Below are positions 44,985 through 53,985 of a stretch of 64,000 nucleotides of DNA, in pieces. A program made the position numbers and the translations under genes. The DNA lies in the NCBI RefSeq assembly GCF_001441615.1, contig NZ_LAXJ01000018.1:87154-151153 (forward strand). The letters are read 5' to 3'. The DNA comes from Roseovarius atlanticus. GTDB taxonomy: Bacteria; Pseudomonadota; Alphaproteobacteria; Rhodobacterales; Rhodobacteraceae. Every line of letters starts with the position of its first letter. Position 1 is the stretch's first letter. The notes below the pieces were generated by a model. It worked only from the letters and a program-made list of their open reading frames with translations. It did no database searches and was not told the DNA's origin.

Positions 44985-45046
44985 GATCGTCGTCCTCTCC
45001 AAAGGTGACGGGGGCCCGGGTCATCCGCGCCCCCTTACGATCATCC

Positions 45047-46171
45047 TTACTGCACGCCGTAGGTCGATGCGTCGACCTTCTCGTAGATTTCCTGCATCAC
45101 CAGCTCGGTCAGAGCATCCTCGTCGGTACGATCCACATCCGCCAGAAGCTTCTCCCACTTCTCGTGCGTGGCGATGAAGTCGTCGATGACCTCCTTGCCG
45201 TTGCTCAGCCCATAGGTCTCTTCAGCGGTCCTGTACGCCGTCTCGACCGAATTCGCGCGGTATTCCTCGGCAGAGGCCAAAAGATCCTCGCCCGGCTCAT
45301 AGACATTGTTGCCCTTCTCCTTCGCAAGAGCGAGCTTTTCCTTGGCGCTGCCCACGTATTCTATGATCATGCGTGACATGGCCCGGGCCGTCGCCTGCAT
45401 CAGAATCTCACGCTGCTCCGTCGTCAGGCCCGACCAGAACTCGGGGTTGTAGCCCCACTGAGGCCCGGTCCAGTACATGCCCGTCGACAGCATCGTGGTG
45501 TGCTCGGACACTTCCCACAGCGAACGGTCAATCAGATCGTTGGCGGCGTTCGACGCGCAATCCAACGTGCCACGCTCAAGGCCGGTATACATTTCGGACG
45601 ACGGCACGTTGACGGGGATACCGCCCGCTTTTTCGACCCACTGCGACACGCTGGATCCGGCGGTGCGGATGCGCTTGCCTTTGAATTCTTCCAGCGTGCG
45701 CACCGGCTCGCGGCAGAACAGAACGTAGGGCGGCGTCGCGTAAGACCCAAGATAGACCACGCCCTTGTCCGCCCATTCGGCAAGCTGCGTCTCATTGTTC
45801 ATGCTGAAATCGGTCGAGGCGAAGATCATCACCAGCGGGTCGGAGTAGTTGAAGCCAAGCTCCTGCACGGTGTTGGCCACCGGCATTTCGGATGGCGTGT
45901 AGACCGCGGCGTGATGCGCCACCTGCACGACATTGTCGCGGATTCCCTGAAGGTTGGCGCGGGGCGCCAGCAGAACGGTACCGGTGTATACATCCGGCTT
46001 GAGCTCGCCGCCCGACATCTCCTCGACCATCTCGGCCCATTCAATATAGCCGTATTTGGAATGCGGATGCTCGGCCGCATAAAAGGAATTGGCGGTGAAC
46101 GTGGTCTCCGCCATGGCGCTTCCGGTCATAAGCGCGGCGGCCGCGACGCCGGTAAGGAATCTCTTGAACAT
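45047..46171 (-). CDS. dctP: TRAP transporter periplasmic binding protein, DctP
   Basis: DctP-family receptor (374 aa). The signal peptide MFKRFLTGVAAAALMTGSAMA is followed by TTFTANSFYAAEHPHSKYGY. The GKRIRTAGSSVSQWVEKAG and YTGLERGTLDCASNAANDL elements mark the ligand pocket. ATG 46171 has GGGAG upstream. It is followed by a GGGGGC/GCCCCC hairpin (45010-45034) before tetR, which may keep the receptor more abundant than the permeases. The family usually binds organic anions; here amides are also possible given the hydrolases downstream. Confidence 0.9.
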   Translation of the reverse strand: MFKRFLTGVAAAALMTGSAMAETTFTANSFYAAEHPHSKYGYIEWAEMVEEMSGGELKPDVYTGTVLLAPRANLQGIRDNVVQVAHHAAVYTPSEMPVANTVQELGFNYSDPLVMIFASTDFSMNNETQLAEWADKGVVYLGSYATPPYVLFCREPVRTLEEFKGKRIRTAGSSVSQWVEKAGGIPVNVPSSEMYTGLERGTLDCASNAANDLIDRSLWEVSEHTTMLSTGMYWTGPQWGYNPEFWSGLTTEQREILMQATARAMSRMIIEYVGSAKEKLALAKEKGNNVYEPGEDLLASAEEYRANSVETAYRTAEETYGLSNGKEVIDDFIATHEKWEKLLADVDRTDEDALTELVMQEIYEKVDASTYGVQ

Positions 46172-46236
46172 GTGTATCTCCCAGGTTGGTCGTTGGTTTT
46201 TGTCGATTCTTATGCAACTCAGGCTGACAACCACGC

Positions 46237-46260
46237 AACAAACAGTCAAGTCTGTTTGTT
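46237..46260. promoter_or_regulatory. Palindromic operator upstream of dctP
   Basis: Perfect 9-base arms AACAAACAG (46237-46245) and CTGTTTGTT (46252-46260) with a 6-base spacer lie 66 bases before the dctP start, in the gap after the SDR gene. This is the typical form of a TetR-family operator, and the TetR gene is three genes' length away in the same operon. Confidence 0.72.
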
Positions 46261-46301
46261 TTATTTCCCGATCACGCCCGGCACCGTTTACAACCGATGG
46301 C

Positions 46302-46994
46302 TTAAAACACCTCTTCCCGAACGCAATTGACGTGAAATTCGGCAACGCTCGAATTGTCGGGCATGTCCAGGATCAGCGCGACCGCGTTGGCAATGGCGTC
46401 CGGGTCGCTCATCTGGTCATGCGGAAGCTGCGAGATCGCGTGCGCCATCTCGGTGTTGACCAGCCCCGGACAGATCGCCGTGGCGCGAATGCCTTTGTCC
46501 CATCCGGCCTGCCGCAACGCATGGGCCAGCGCGACAACAGCGAATTTCGACACCGAATACAGTCCCGAACCCGCCGACTTTACCCGCTTTCCCGACAGCG
46601 AGGCCAGGATCGCGATCCGCCCGCGCTCGCTGCGCTCAAGCTCGGTCCACGCCGCCTTGGCCATCCGGCGCGGCGCCTTGAGGTTCACTGCCATCAGTGT
46701 GTCGATCTCTTCATCCGTGGCCTCGATGATGGTGCCGGGTGTCATGATCCCCGCAGAGGGCACGATCGCGTCGATCTGCCCAAAAACCGCCACCGCCTCG
46801 GCCACCCACGCCTCTTCCGAACAGGCCTCGGCATCGTATCTGAACAGATGACAGCGCGCGTCGGTGTCCCAGTCGGGCCGCGTGGGGGTGCGCATTCCAA
46901 GCGACAAGTTCCATCCATCGGCATCGAGACGGCGCGCTATGGCCGCGCCGATCCCCCTGTTCGCTCCGGAAATAAGTGCGGTTCTTTTCGTCAT
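46302..46994 (-). CDS. Short-chain dehydrogenase/reductase (SDR)
   Basis: Classical SDR (230 aa). The NAD(P)-binding TGxxxGxG variant is SGANRGIGAAIARR at about 9-22. The catalytic serine is in ILASLSGKRVKSAGSGLYS, and the YSVSK motif supplies tyrosine and lysine. ATG 46994 follows an excellent AAGGAGGA site. It is upstream of dctP on the same strand but separated by 130 bases containing the operator, so it has its own promoter. It may oxidise an alcohol product of the pathway. Confidence 0.87.
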   Translation of the reverse strand: MTKRTALISGANRGIGAAIARRLDADGWNLSLGMRTPTRPDWDTDARCHLFRYDAEACSEEAWVAEAVAVFGQIDAIVPSAGIMTPGTIIEATDEEIDTLMAVNLKAPRRMAKAAWTELERSERGRIAILASLSGKRVKSAGSGLYSVSKFAVVALAHALRQAGWDKGIRATAICPGLVNTEMAHAISQLPHDQMSDPDAIANAVALILDMPDNSSVAEFHVNCVREEVF

Positions 46995-47294
46995 ATTGAT
47001 CCTCCTTGCTCGGCCCACGACTCTCCATAGAGTGTCCGGTATCAACGTCCAAGCGACCTATCGGTGTGATCGCGTACACTGGCACCGTCGCGCCCGGGCC
47101 ATTGCGGTCATTCATGACTGTTACCGCCCAGAGCCGCTTTCAAACGATTGTGCTGCAAAGACGGGCCCGCAGCCAGGACTGTGCCTGGTATTGCAAAGCG
47201 GTACATGGTGACGGATATCTTCAACAAAACCGGCACAAGTCTGACGATGCACCGTCTCCCGAACGCCAATGAAGCTCGTGCCGAGCCTGGCGTC
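46995..47294. other. Non-coding gap between SDR and FAD oxidase genes
   Basis: The 300 bases contain the SDR promoter and the 3' end region of the leftward FAD-oxidase transcript. A small CCAGG/CCTGG hairpin occurs near 47175-47190. No gene was recognised. Confidence 0.45.
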
Positions 47295-48794
47295 TCAGTC
47301 CGCGCAGGCGCTCTGATCGATCAGCGCGCCGGGGTTCATGATATTTTTGGGGTCGATTGCCTGCTTGATCTGGCGCAGCACGGTCATCTTGCTGGGACTT
47401 GCGTGTTCTTGCAGGTCTTTCCGTTTCAGGCGGCCGATCCCGTGCTCGGCACTGATCGACCCGCCCAGCGCCAGCGTCGCTTCGTTGATCGCCCCCCGCA
47501 CGCCGTTGGCAATACCCGGGTGGGCCTGCAGGAAATCGGCCTTTGGGATGCCTTTCGGCGGAAAGACGTTGTGGTGAATGTTCCCGTCGCCGATGTGACC
47601 ATAGCTGTTCGTCCGCAAGCCCTCGTGCACGCCGGCGATCGCCGCATGTGTTCCCGACACGAAGGCGTCGATCTGGCCGATCGGCACCGCCGTGTCGCTG
47701 CTGCAGAACGCGCCCGTCTTGCGGTTGGCGTCGGGCGTATGCTCGCGCAGCGACCAAAGCGCACTGCGCTGCGCCTCGGATTCGGCCATCACGACGTCGA
47801 TGATGAAACCCTTCTCGATACACTCCGCCAGCGCCGCCTCGGTCTCATCCCGCACGCCCGGGTTCCCCGCGGCATCGATCAGCAGATACCAGGGGTGGTC
47901 GCCGGCGAAGGGGTTTCTCAGCGTCGGGAAATGTTCGCAGACAAGGCCCACGCCGAAGCCGCTCATCAATTCCATCCCGTTCATGCGGTTGCCGATGGCC
48001 GTGCGCAGGGCCCGCAGCACCCGCAAGGCATCCGCCGGCGACGTGATGGCGCAAAAGGCCGTCACGGCCTCGGGGTCCAGCGGCTTCAGCGTCAGGCTGG
48101 CGGCGGTGATGATGCCAAGGGTGCCTTCGCTGCCGATCAGCAGGTGCCGCAGGTCATAACCGGTATTGTTCTTGCGCAGGGGGCTCAACTCTTCCAGCAC
48201 GTCGCCCGACGGCAGCACCGCCTCGATCCCCACGCAGAGGTCGCGGGCATTGCCGTGGCGCAGCACCTGGATGCCGCCCGCGTTCGTGGCCAGGTTTCCG
48301 CCGATGGTGCAACTGCCCTTCGAGGCCATGCTGAGCGGGAACATCAGGTCGTGCCGCTCGGCCTCGGCGTGGATGTTCTCCAGTACGCAGCCGGCCTCCG
48401 CCACCATCACGAAATCGTCCGGCGACACGCTGCGCACCCGGTTCATCCGCTCCAGCGACAGGATGATGGCCGCGTCGCTGTCCAGCGACAGCTGCCCGGC
48501 CACCACGCCGGTGCCCCCGCCATAGGGGATGATCGCGATGCCGGCGCTGTTGCACAGCCGCACGATCTGCGACACCTGTTCGGTGGTCTCTGGCAGGACG
48601 ACGACGCAGTCCTTGCCGGTGAAGCTGCCGCGCGGGTCTTCGTAATATCGCGCGGCATCCGGGCCCGACTTGCAGGCGGCCTCCCCGACAATCGCCCTGA
48701 TATCATTCAAAGTTCTGTCTTCCGCGGTCTTGAATGCCACCAACTGCCCGATGCTCCTGTCGTCCGATCCTCGTTCGAACTCATTCTGTGGCAA
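47295..48794 (-). CDS. FAD-linked 2-hydroxyacid dehydrogenase (GlcD/SlcD type)
   Basis: VAO-fold flavoprotein (499 aa) that oxidises a D-2-hydroxy acid to the 2-oxo acid. FAD-binding motifs are IIPYGGGTGVVAGQL, GNLATNAGGIQVLRHGNARD and GSEGTLGII. The C-terminal cap has the HIGDGNIHHN substrate histidines and the ISAEHGIG signature. No iron-sulfur domain is fused. The start is uncertain: a TTG at 48794 has AAGGG upstream, but a shorter start near LNDIRAIVG is possible. Next to comDE it resembles SlcD, the proposed sulfolactate dehydrogenase of Roseovarius nubinhibens. Lactate, glycolate, malate or tartrate are alternatives. Confidence 0.85.
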   Translation of the reverse strand: MPQNEFERGSDDRSIGQLVAFKTAEDRTLNDIRAIVGEAACKSGPDAARYYEDPRGSFTGKDCVVVLPETTEQVSQIVRLCNSAGIAIIPYGGGTGVVAGQLSLDSDAAIILSLERMNRVRSVSPDDFVMVAEAGCVLENIHAEAERHDLMFPLSMASKGSCTIGGNLATNAGGIQVLRHGNARDLCVGIEAVLPSGDVLEELSPLRKNNTGYDLRHLLIGSEGTLGIITAASLTLKPLDPEAVTAFCAITSPADALRVLRALRTAIGNRMNGMELMSGFGVGLVCEHFPTLRNPFAGDHPWYLLIDAAGNPGVRDETEAALAECIEKGFIIDVVMAESEAQRSALWSLREHTPDANRKTGAFCSSDTAVPIGQIDAFVSGTHAAIAGVHEGLRTNSYGHIGDGNIHHNVFPPKGIPKADFLQAHPGIANGVRGAINEATLALGGSISAEHGIGRLKRKDLQEHASPSKMTVLRQIKQAIDPKNIMNPGALIDQSACAD

Positions 48795-48831
48795 ACGTGC
48801 CCTTTAGCAAGGCAAGATAATTTACGATTAC

Positions 48832-49737
48832 CTAAGCCATCTCTTTAGAAACCGTCCGCCCGCCATGGGCCTCGACCGTCCGGGTCAGCTCGTCCAGAAA
48901 GCGCTCCACCAGCCGGTATTTCGAACAATCCGCCCGGCTCAGAACACCCAGCGTCCGCGACGGCGCCGTGGGCCCCAGCGACAGCTTGCGCAGGCTGCCG
49001 AAGATCGGGTCGGGCACGCAGAAATCCGGCCCGATCGACACGCCCAGATCATGCGCCACCATGCTCGCGATCGTGTCGAGCGAGCTCATCTCCATCATGT
49101 CGCGCACCTTCAGCTTGCGCCGCGCCAGCCAGTCCTCGGCCATCGCCCCGATGGCCGACAGCGCGCTGTGCCGAATGAAGGGCCTGCCGGACAGAATGCT
49201 CTCAGGGTCGGTTTCGGTCACTTCCTGCGAGGTGAGCAGCACCAGCTTCTCCACCGCGAACGGCGTCCATGTCATCGTGGCCGGCGTCCGGTTCGGCGCG
49301 CTGACCAGCGCGGCATCAACCGTCCCGGTCTCGACCATCTCCTGCAAGGTCGGGCTCAACCCCGGCACCAGCCGGATGCGCAGGTCGGGATACTGCCCGA
49401 TCAGTCCTTTCATCGCCTTGGGCACAAGCCCGCGCAGCGTCGACGGCACCGCCCCCAGAACGATATCCCCGATCAGACGCGGATCGCCGGTCAGGTCGTC
49501 GAGAATCGTCTCATAGGCGGCGACGACCTCCTTGGCCTTGGGCACCATGGCGCGGCCCAACTGATTGAGGCGCGGCGACTTCTGCGACCGGTCGAAGAGC
49601 GCCACGCCCAGCGTCTCTTCCAGCCGCTTCATCTGCTGGCCGACTGCCGCATGGGTGACGCAGACGCGGTCGGCGGCGGCGTTGAAACTGCCTTCCTCGG
49701 CGACGGCGATAAGGGTCTTGAACAACGTGATCGACAT
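48832..49737 (-). CDS. LysR-family transcriptional regulator
   Basis: Full-length LysR regulator (301 aa). The N-terminal winged HTH (about 1-60) has LIAVAEEGSFNAAADRVCVT and VGQQMKRLEETLGVALFDRS. The substrate-binding domain starts at about 90. It is transcribed leftward toward the FAD oxidase gene and divergently from comD, the standard arrangement for a LysR that controls the opposite operon in response to its substrate. The effector is unknown. Confidence 0.92.
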   Translation of the reverse strand: MSITLFKTLIAVAEEGSFNAAADRVCVTHAAVGQQMKRLEETLGVALFDRSQKSPRLNQLGRAMVPKAKEVVAAYETILDDLTGDPRLIGDIVLGAVPSTLRGLVPKAMKGLIGQYPDLRIRLVPGLSPTLQEMVETGTVDAALVSAPNRTPATMTWTPFAVEKLVLLTSQEVTETDPESILSGRPFIRHSALSAIGAMAEDWLARRKLKVRDMMEMSSLDTIASMVAHDLGVSIGPDFCVPDPIFGSLRKLSLGPTAPSRTLGVLSRADCSKYRLVERFLDELTRTVEAHGGRTVSKEMA

Positions 49738-49879
49738 GACAGGCCGCTTTCACAACAGGACCAAAGGCACAATTTACTAAAGCAGACATTTACAAATGAG
49801 AAAAGATTGTTGGTTTGTTAAAGCGTCCCTTATCGCTCAAGATCATGAAACATGATCGCATCGAGGGGGAGGCCTGCGC
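49738..49879. promoter_or_regulatory. Divergent lysR-comD promoter with two dyads
   Basis: This AT-rich 142-base gap holds two perfect inverted repeats. CATTT-AC-AAATG (49787-49798) is small and near the lysR side. GATCATG-AAA-CATGATC (49841-49857) lies about 20 bases before the comD start. The first may belong to a LysR binding site; the second overlaps the probable comD leader and may be an operator or hairpin. Confidence 0.55.
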
Positions 49880-50377
49880 GTGAGCATCGACGCAAAGATC
49901 GTCGCGGATCTGGTCAAGAACGACGTCAAACTGGTCACGACGGTCCCGTGCAAACAGCTTGCCGGCGTCATTGCCGAAATCGACCGATGCGCGGACATCC
50001 ACCACATCCCCGCGAACAAGGAGGACGAAGGCATCGGCATCTGCGCCGGCGCCTTCATGGGCGGCAAGCGCTCCGCGATCATCATGCAGAACACCGCACT
50101 TGGCGTGACGGTCAACACGCTGGTGACGCTGACGCAATTCTACCGGATGCCCCTGCCCATGCTGATCTCCTACCGCGGAGAACTGGGCGAACCCGTGGCC
50201 TGTCAGGTGGAAATGGCCGTGCACACCAAGGCACTGCTGAATCAGCTTCACATCCCGACCTATCACTTCCATCATGAGTCCGACGCCGAAGAACTGGACC
50301 GGATCCTGGAATATACCTTCATGTGCAACAAACCGGTCGCGATCCTGACGGATGCCACCTTCTGGAAAGGGTACTGA
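49880..50377 (+). CDS. comD: Sulfopyruvate decarboxylase-like alpha subunit (TPP pyrimidine domain)
   Basis: The 165-aa pyrimidine-binding half of a TPP-dependent 2-oxoacid decarboxylase. The conserved glutamate that activates TPP is about E50 in IPANKEDEGIGICAGAFMGG. The QNTALGVTVNTLVTL and ISYRGELGEPVACQ stretches match ComD of coenzyme M biosynthesis. It starts at GTG 49880 behind GGGGGAGG. It must pair with the next gene product. The expected reaction is sulfopyruvate to sulfoacetaldehyde plus CO2. Phosphonopyruvate or another 3-substituted pyruvate cannot be excluded. Confidence 0.78.
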   Translation: MSIDAKIVADLVKNDVKLVTTVPCKQLAGVIAEIDRCADIHHIPANKEDEGIGICAGAFMGGKRSAIIMQNTALGVTVNTLVTLTQFYRMPLPMLISYRGELGEPVACQVEMAVHTKALLNQLHIPTYHFHHESDAEELDRILEYTFMCNKPVAILTDATFWKGY

Positions 50378-50378
50378 C

Positions 50379-50942
50379 ATGATCCGATCCGACGTCCTGC
50401 GCTCGCTGGTCCCGCTGATCTCGGACCATTTCGTCGTCTGCAACATCGGCCTGCCCAGCCAGGAATTACACATGCTGGATGACCAGCCGACCAATTTCTA
50501 CATGCTGGGCACGATGGGCCTTGCGTCGTCCATCGGCTTGGGCGTGGCGCTGGCGCAGTCGAAAAAGGTGATCTCGATCGACGGCGACGGCTCGGTCCTG
50601 ACCAATTTCGGCACTTTGCCCACTATCGCCAACAACGTGGCCGACAATTTCATCCTGCTGATCATCGACAATGGCAGCTATGGCTCCACCGGCGATCAAC
50701 CAACCTATGCCGGCATGAAGACGTCGCTCGCCAAGGTGGCCGAGGCCTGCGGCTGCGAAAACGTCATCGAATGTCAGGCCGAAGACTGCGCAGCCGTCAT
50801 GAAAGACGCGCTGGACAGTGACAAGATGACCGTGATCGTGTGCAAATGCGAAAGCGGGAACATCCCCGTTTCGGTCATCAAGACCGATCCGGTCGTGATC
50901 CGCGACCGGTTCATGACCGCGTTGAAGGAGGCCAACGCATAA
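50379..50942 (+). CDS. comE: Sulfopyruvate decarboxylase-like beta subunit (TPP diphosphate domain)
   Basis: The 187-aa partner, binding the TPP diphosphate and magnesium. The motif begins at GDGS (69-72, SIDGDGSVLTNFGTL) and closes with the asparagine of IIDNGSYGSTG near 97-98. The N-terminal CNIGLPSQELHMLDDQPTNF, YMLGTMGLASSIGLG segment matches ComE and the C-terminal half of phosphonopyruvate decarboxylase. ATG 50379 lies just after the comD stop, with GGAAAGGG upstream inside comD. A small CGGCG/CGCCG hairpin at 50949-50962 separates it from tctC. Confidence 0.78.
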   Translation: MIRSDVLRSLVPLISDHFVVCNIGLPSQELHMLDDQPTNFYMLGTMGLASSIGLGVALAQSKKVISIDGDGSVLTNFGTLPTIANNVADNFILLIIDNGSYGSTGDQPTYAGMKTSLAKVAEACGCENVIECQAEDCAAVMKDALDSDKMTVIVCKCESGNIPVSVIKTDPVVIRDRFMTALKEANA

Positions 50943-50988
50943 TCAAGACGGCGAGAACGCCGATAGTCAGCAACTCTGGGAGGAACAC

Positions 50989-51945
50989 ATGCTGAAAAGA
51001 ACATTTCTGAAGATAGGCGCGGCCCTGGCCGTGACCGCATCGCTGGCAACCGGCGCCGCGGCGGCGGAACTCAACGGGCCGGTCAACTATATCATCCCGT
51101 TCGGCCCCGGGGGCGAATCCGACATTTCCGCGCGCTTCCAGCAACCGTTCTTCAAGGACAAGTTCGGCCAGGACATGGTGATCTCGTACCAGCCCGGCGG
51201 CGGCGGCGCGGTCGGATGGGCCACGCTCAACGGGCTGACGGGTGACGGCCAGACGATCATGGGCGTCAACCTGCCCCACATCATCATCAAGCCGGCGCAA
51301 AAGGATGTGGGCTTTACCACCGAGGACCTGAACGTCTTTCACATGTTCCACTTCACGCCGGATGCGATCATCGTGCGCGCCGACAGCCCCTACCAGACGC
51401 TCGAAGACCTGGTCGAGGACGCCAAGGCGAACCCCGCCCAGGTCACCATGTCGGGCTCGGGCAAGGCCACGGCCAACCACCTGGCGCATATCAAGTTCGA
51501 CAAGATGGCCGATATCCAGACCACCTATGTGCCCTTCAAAGGCACCGGGGCCGCCGTGACCGCGCTTCTGGGCAACCAGGTCAAGGCGGAATGGGGCTAT
51601 TCCACCGTCGCCGCGACCCAGGGCGAAGAGGTGCGGATGCTGGCCGTCGCGATGGAGGAACGCCACCCGCTTTTCCCCGATGTCCCGACCTTCAAGGAAC
51701 TGGGCTATGACATGGTGGGCGGCGCCTATCGCGGGATCGCCCTGCCGAATTCGGCCAGCGACGAGGTCACGCAGATGTGGTCCGACATGATCGCCGAGAT
51801 CAACAACGACCCCGAGTTCCGTCAGCAGATGCTGGATAACGGCTTTGCGATGCTGGATGTCGAGGCGGACGGCATGGACGATTTCATGGCCGCGCGCAGC
51901 GAGGAATATCTCAGCGACGCGCGCGAAGCGGGCCTGATCGAATAA
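50989..51945 (+). CDS. tctC: TTT transporter periplasmic binding protein, TctC family (second system)
   Basis: Solute receptor (318 aa). The signal peptide ends near ATGAAAAE. The ligand loop is VNYIIPFGPGGESDISARF, and the second loop is QPGGGGAVGWATL. ATG 50989 has CTGGGAGGA upstream. It is the first transporter gene, with order C-A-B, unlike the A-B-C order of the system at 89-3085, so the two are separate acquisitions or old paralogues. The ligand is probably the substrate of comDE, the FAD oxidase or the tartrate-dehydratase-like enzyme. Confidence 0.9.
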   Translation: MLKRTFLKIGAALAVTASLATGAAAAELNGPVNYIIPFGPGGESDISARFQQPFFKDKFGQDMVISYQPGGGGAVGWATLNGLTGDGQTIMGVNLPHIIIKPAQKDVGFTTEDLNVFHMFHFTPDAIIVRADSPYQTLEDLVEDAKANPAQVTMSGSGKATANHLAHIKFDKMADIQTTYVPFKGTGAAVTALLGNQVKAEWGYSTVAATQGEEVRMLAVAMEERHPLFPDVPTFKELGYDMVGGAYRGIALPNSASDEVTQMWSDMIAEINNDPEFRQQMLDNGFAMLDVEADGMDDFMAARSEEYLSDAREAGLIE

Positions 51946-51971
51946 GCTGACCCGGCGCAAAGGCCCGACAC

Positions 51972-53474
51972 ATGGAATTCGGTCACTTCCTGTCCGCCCT
52001 GACACCGTTCAACCTGGGTTTAGCGTTGTTCGGTGTCGTGGCGGGCACGGTCGTCGGCTCGATCCCGGGCCTGACCGCAACGATGGCGCTGGCCGTGCTG
52101 GTGCCGATCACGTTCAGCATGGATCCCGCCTCGGCGCTGATCCTGTTGGGCGCGATCTATACCGGGGCGATCTATGGCGGGGCCTACGCGGCGATCCTGC
52201 TGAACACGCCCGGCACGCCCTCGGCCATCGCCACCACCTTTGACGGCTACCCGATGGCGAAACGCGGCGATGGCGACCTTGCGGTTGCCCTTGCCTGCTT
52301 CGCCTCGGTCGTCGGCGGGCTGGTGGGGGCGTTTTCGCTTTTGCTGCTGGCGCCGCCCCTGTCGAAGGTGGCGCTCGCGTTCGGGCCGATCGAGTATTTC
52401 TGGCTGTCGATCTTCGGCCTTTCGCTCATCGCGTCGCTGTCCACCGGCAACCTGATGAAGGGGCTGGCGGGCGGCGCCTTCGGGATGCTGCTGTCAACTG
52501 TCGGCGTGGCCGAGGTGTCGGCCGATATCCGGCTCACTTTCGGCAGCCAGATGCTGATCGGCGGCTTCGGCGTCATCGGCGCGCTGATCGGCCTCTATTG
52601 CATCCCGGTGCTGATTGACCTTGTCGCGACGCCCGACCGGCACCTCAAGGTGGAAGAGGACGTGCGCTCGGTGCGCATCGGCGAGGCCTTCCGCATCGCC
52701 GCGCGGTCCAAGATCAACCTGATCCGGTCCTCGGTCATCGGCACCCTGATCGGTATCCTGCCCGGCGCGGGCGGCTCGGTGGCCGGGCTCGTCGCCTATT
52801 CCGAGGCCAAGCGCACCGGCAAGCCACACCAGAAATTCGGCGAGGGCGAGCCCGACGGCATCCTCGCCACGGAATCCGCCAACAACGCCACCGTGGGCGG
52901 TGGCTTCATCCCAACGCTGGTGCTGGGCATTCCCGGCACGCCGCCCGACGCCATCGTGCTGGGGGCGCTGCTGGTGCAGGGCGTGCGCACCGGCCCCACG
53001 ATGTTCAGCCAAAGCGGCTCGATCGTCTTTACCTTCATCTACGGCCTGCTGATCGCCACGGTGCTGATGCTGCCCGCGGGCCTGTTGATCGGGCGCTACG
53101 CTTACAAGTCGATCGTCAACATCCCCAAGGCCGTCCTCGTGCCGACGGTGGGGTTCATGACCATCATCGGCACCTTCTCGATCCGCAACAGCGTGACGGA
53201 TGTGATCCTGATGCTGGGCCTCGGGGTCTTCGGCTGGGTCGTGGGGCGCTTCGGCTTCGCCGCCTCGCCCATCGTGCTCGGCCTGATCCTCGGCCCCATC
53301 GCCGAACAGGGCTTCGTGCAAGGCTGGACCATCGGTTCGGCCACGGGCAACCTCTTTGGCATGTTCTTCGGGCGGCCTATCTCGCAGGGGATCATCGCGT
53401 TCACGCTGATCACCCTCATCCTGCCGCTCTACACCGCACGCCGCCGCCGCAAGAAAGCAGGGGAACAGACCTGA
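51972..53474 (+). CDS. tctA: TTT transporter large permease, TctA family (second system)
   Basis: A 500-aa permease with FGVVAGTVVGSIPGLTATMA at the N-terminus, GTLIGILPGAGGSVAGLVAY at the middle repeat and ESANNATVGGGFIPTL. Many hydrophobic helices are visible. The same motif pair occurs in the TctA at 89-1618, but the sequences differ clearly along their length. It overlaps tctB by one base (TGATG). Confidence 0.93.
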   Translation: MEFGHFLSALTPFNLGLALFGVVAGTVVGSIPGLTATMALAVLVPITFSMDPASALILLGAIYTGAIYGGAYAAILLNTPGTPSAIATTFDGYPMAKRGDGDLAVALACFASVVGGLVGAFSLLLLAPPLSKVALAFGPIEYFWLSIFGLSLIASLSTGNLMKGLAGGAFGMLLSTVGVAEVSADIRLTFGSQMLIGGFGVIGALIGLYCIPVLIDLVATPDRHLKVEEDVRSVRIGEAFRIAARSKINLIRSSVIGTLIGILPGAGGSVAGLVAYSEAKRTGKPHQKFGEGEPDGILATESANNATVGGGFIPTLVLGIPGTPPDAIVLGALLVQGVRTGPTMFSQSGSIVFTFIYGLLIATVLMLPAGLLIGRYAYKSIVNIPKAVLVPTVGFMTIIGTFSIRNSVTDVILMLGLGVFGWVVGRFGFAASPIVLGLILGPIAEQGFVQGWTIGSATGNLFGMFFGRPISQGIIAFTLITLILPLYTARRRRKKAGEQT

Positions 53475-53929
53475 TGCCAGACCAGCAACGCCAACCCGAC
53501 GGCCACATCGGATCGCTGGTGATCTCCGCGCTCTTCGTGCTCATGGGGATCATCGCGCTCTACGACACCACCGGCTATTCCGACCGTGACAGCCAGGTGT
53601 TCCCCCGCACCGTCGCGATCCTGATGATCGTGACAGCCGGCCTGTCGCTGATCACGCGCTTCCTGCATCCCAGCGACAGCGGCGGGTTCGGCACCGGCAC
53701 CTGGTGGCGCCGGGTCCTGCTGATCGTGGCCATGTTCGCGGGATGCCTTGCCATCCCGCATATCGGCTTTCTGGCCAGCGGCGCCATCGCCTTCGCGGGC
53801 GGGCTCATCGCGGCGATGCATGACAGGTGGACGCCGATCACCGCGCTGCTCTATGCCGGCAGCGGCGCGGCGGTCATGATCGCGTTCTTCGCGCTGTTCC
53901 GCTACGTCCTGCACGTGCCTCTGCCGTGA
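53474..53929 (+). CDS. tctB: TTT transporter small permease, TctB family (second system)
   Basis: A 151-aa four-helix membrane protein (helices about 14-35, 45-65, 77-105 and 118-148) with a short polar N-terminus. It is identified by size, topology and position after tctA. ATG 53474 overlaps the tctA stop. It is followed 56 bases later by the enolase-superfamily gene in the same direction. Confidence 0.84.
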   Translation: MPDQQRQPDGHIGSLVISALFVLMGIIALYDTTGYSDRDSQVFPRTVAILMIVTAGLSLITRFLHPSDSGGFGTGTWWRRVLLIVAMFAGCLAIPHIGFLASGAIAFAGGLIAAMHDRWTPITALLYAGSGAAVMIAFFALFRYVLHVPLP

Positions 53930-53985
53930 CATCGGGCACCTGACAGAAACCGGCGCGACACCACCCCCGAACAAGGAACACGCCC

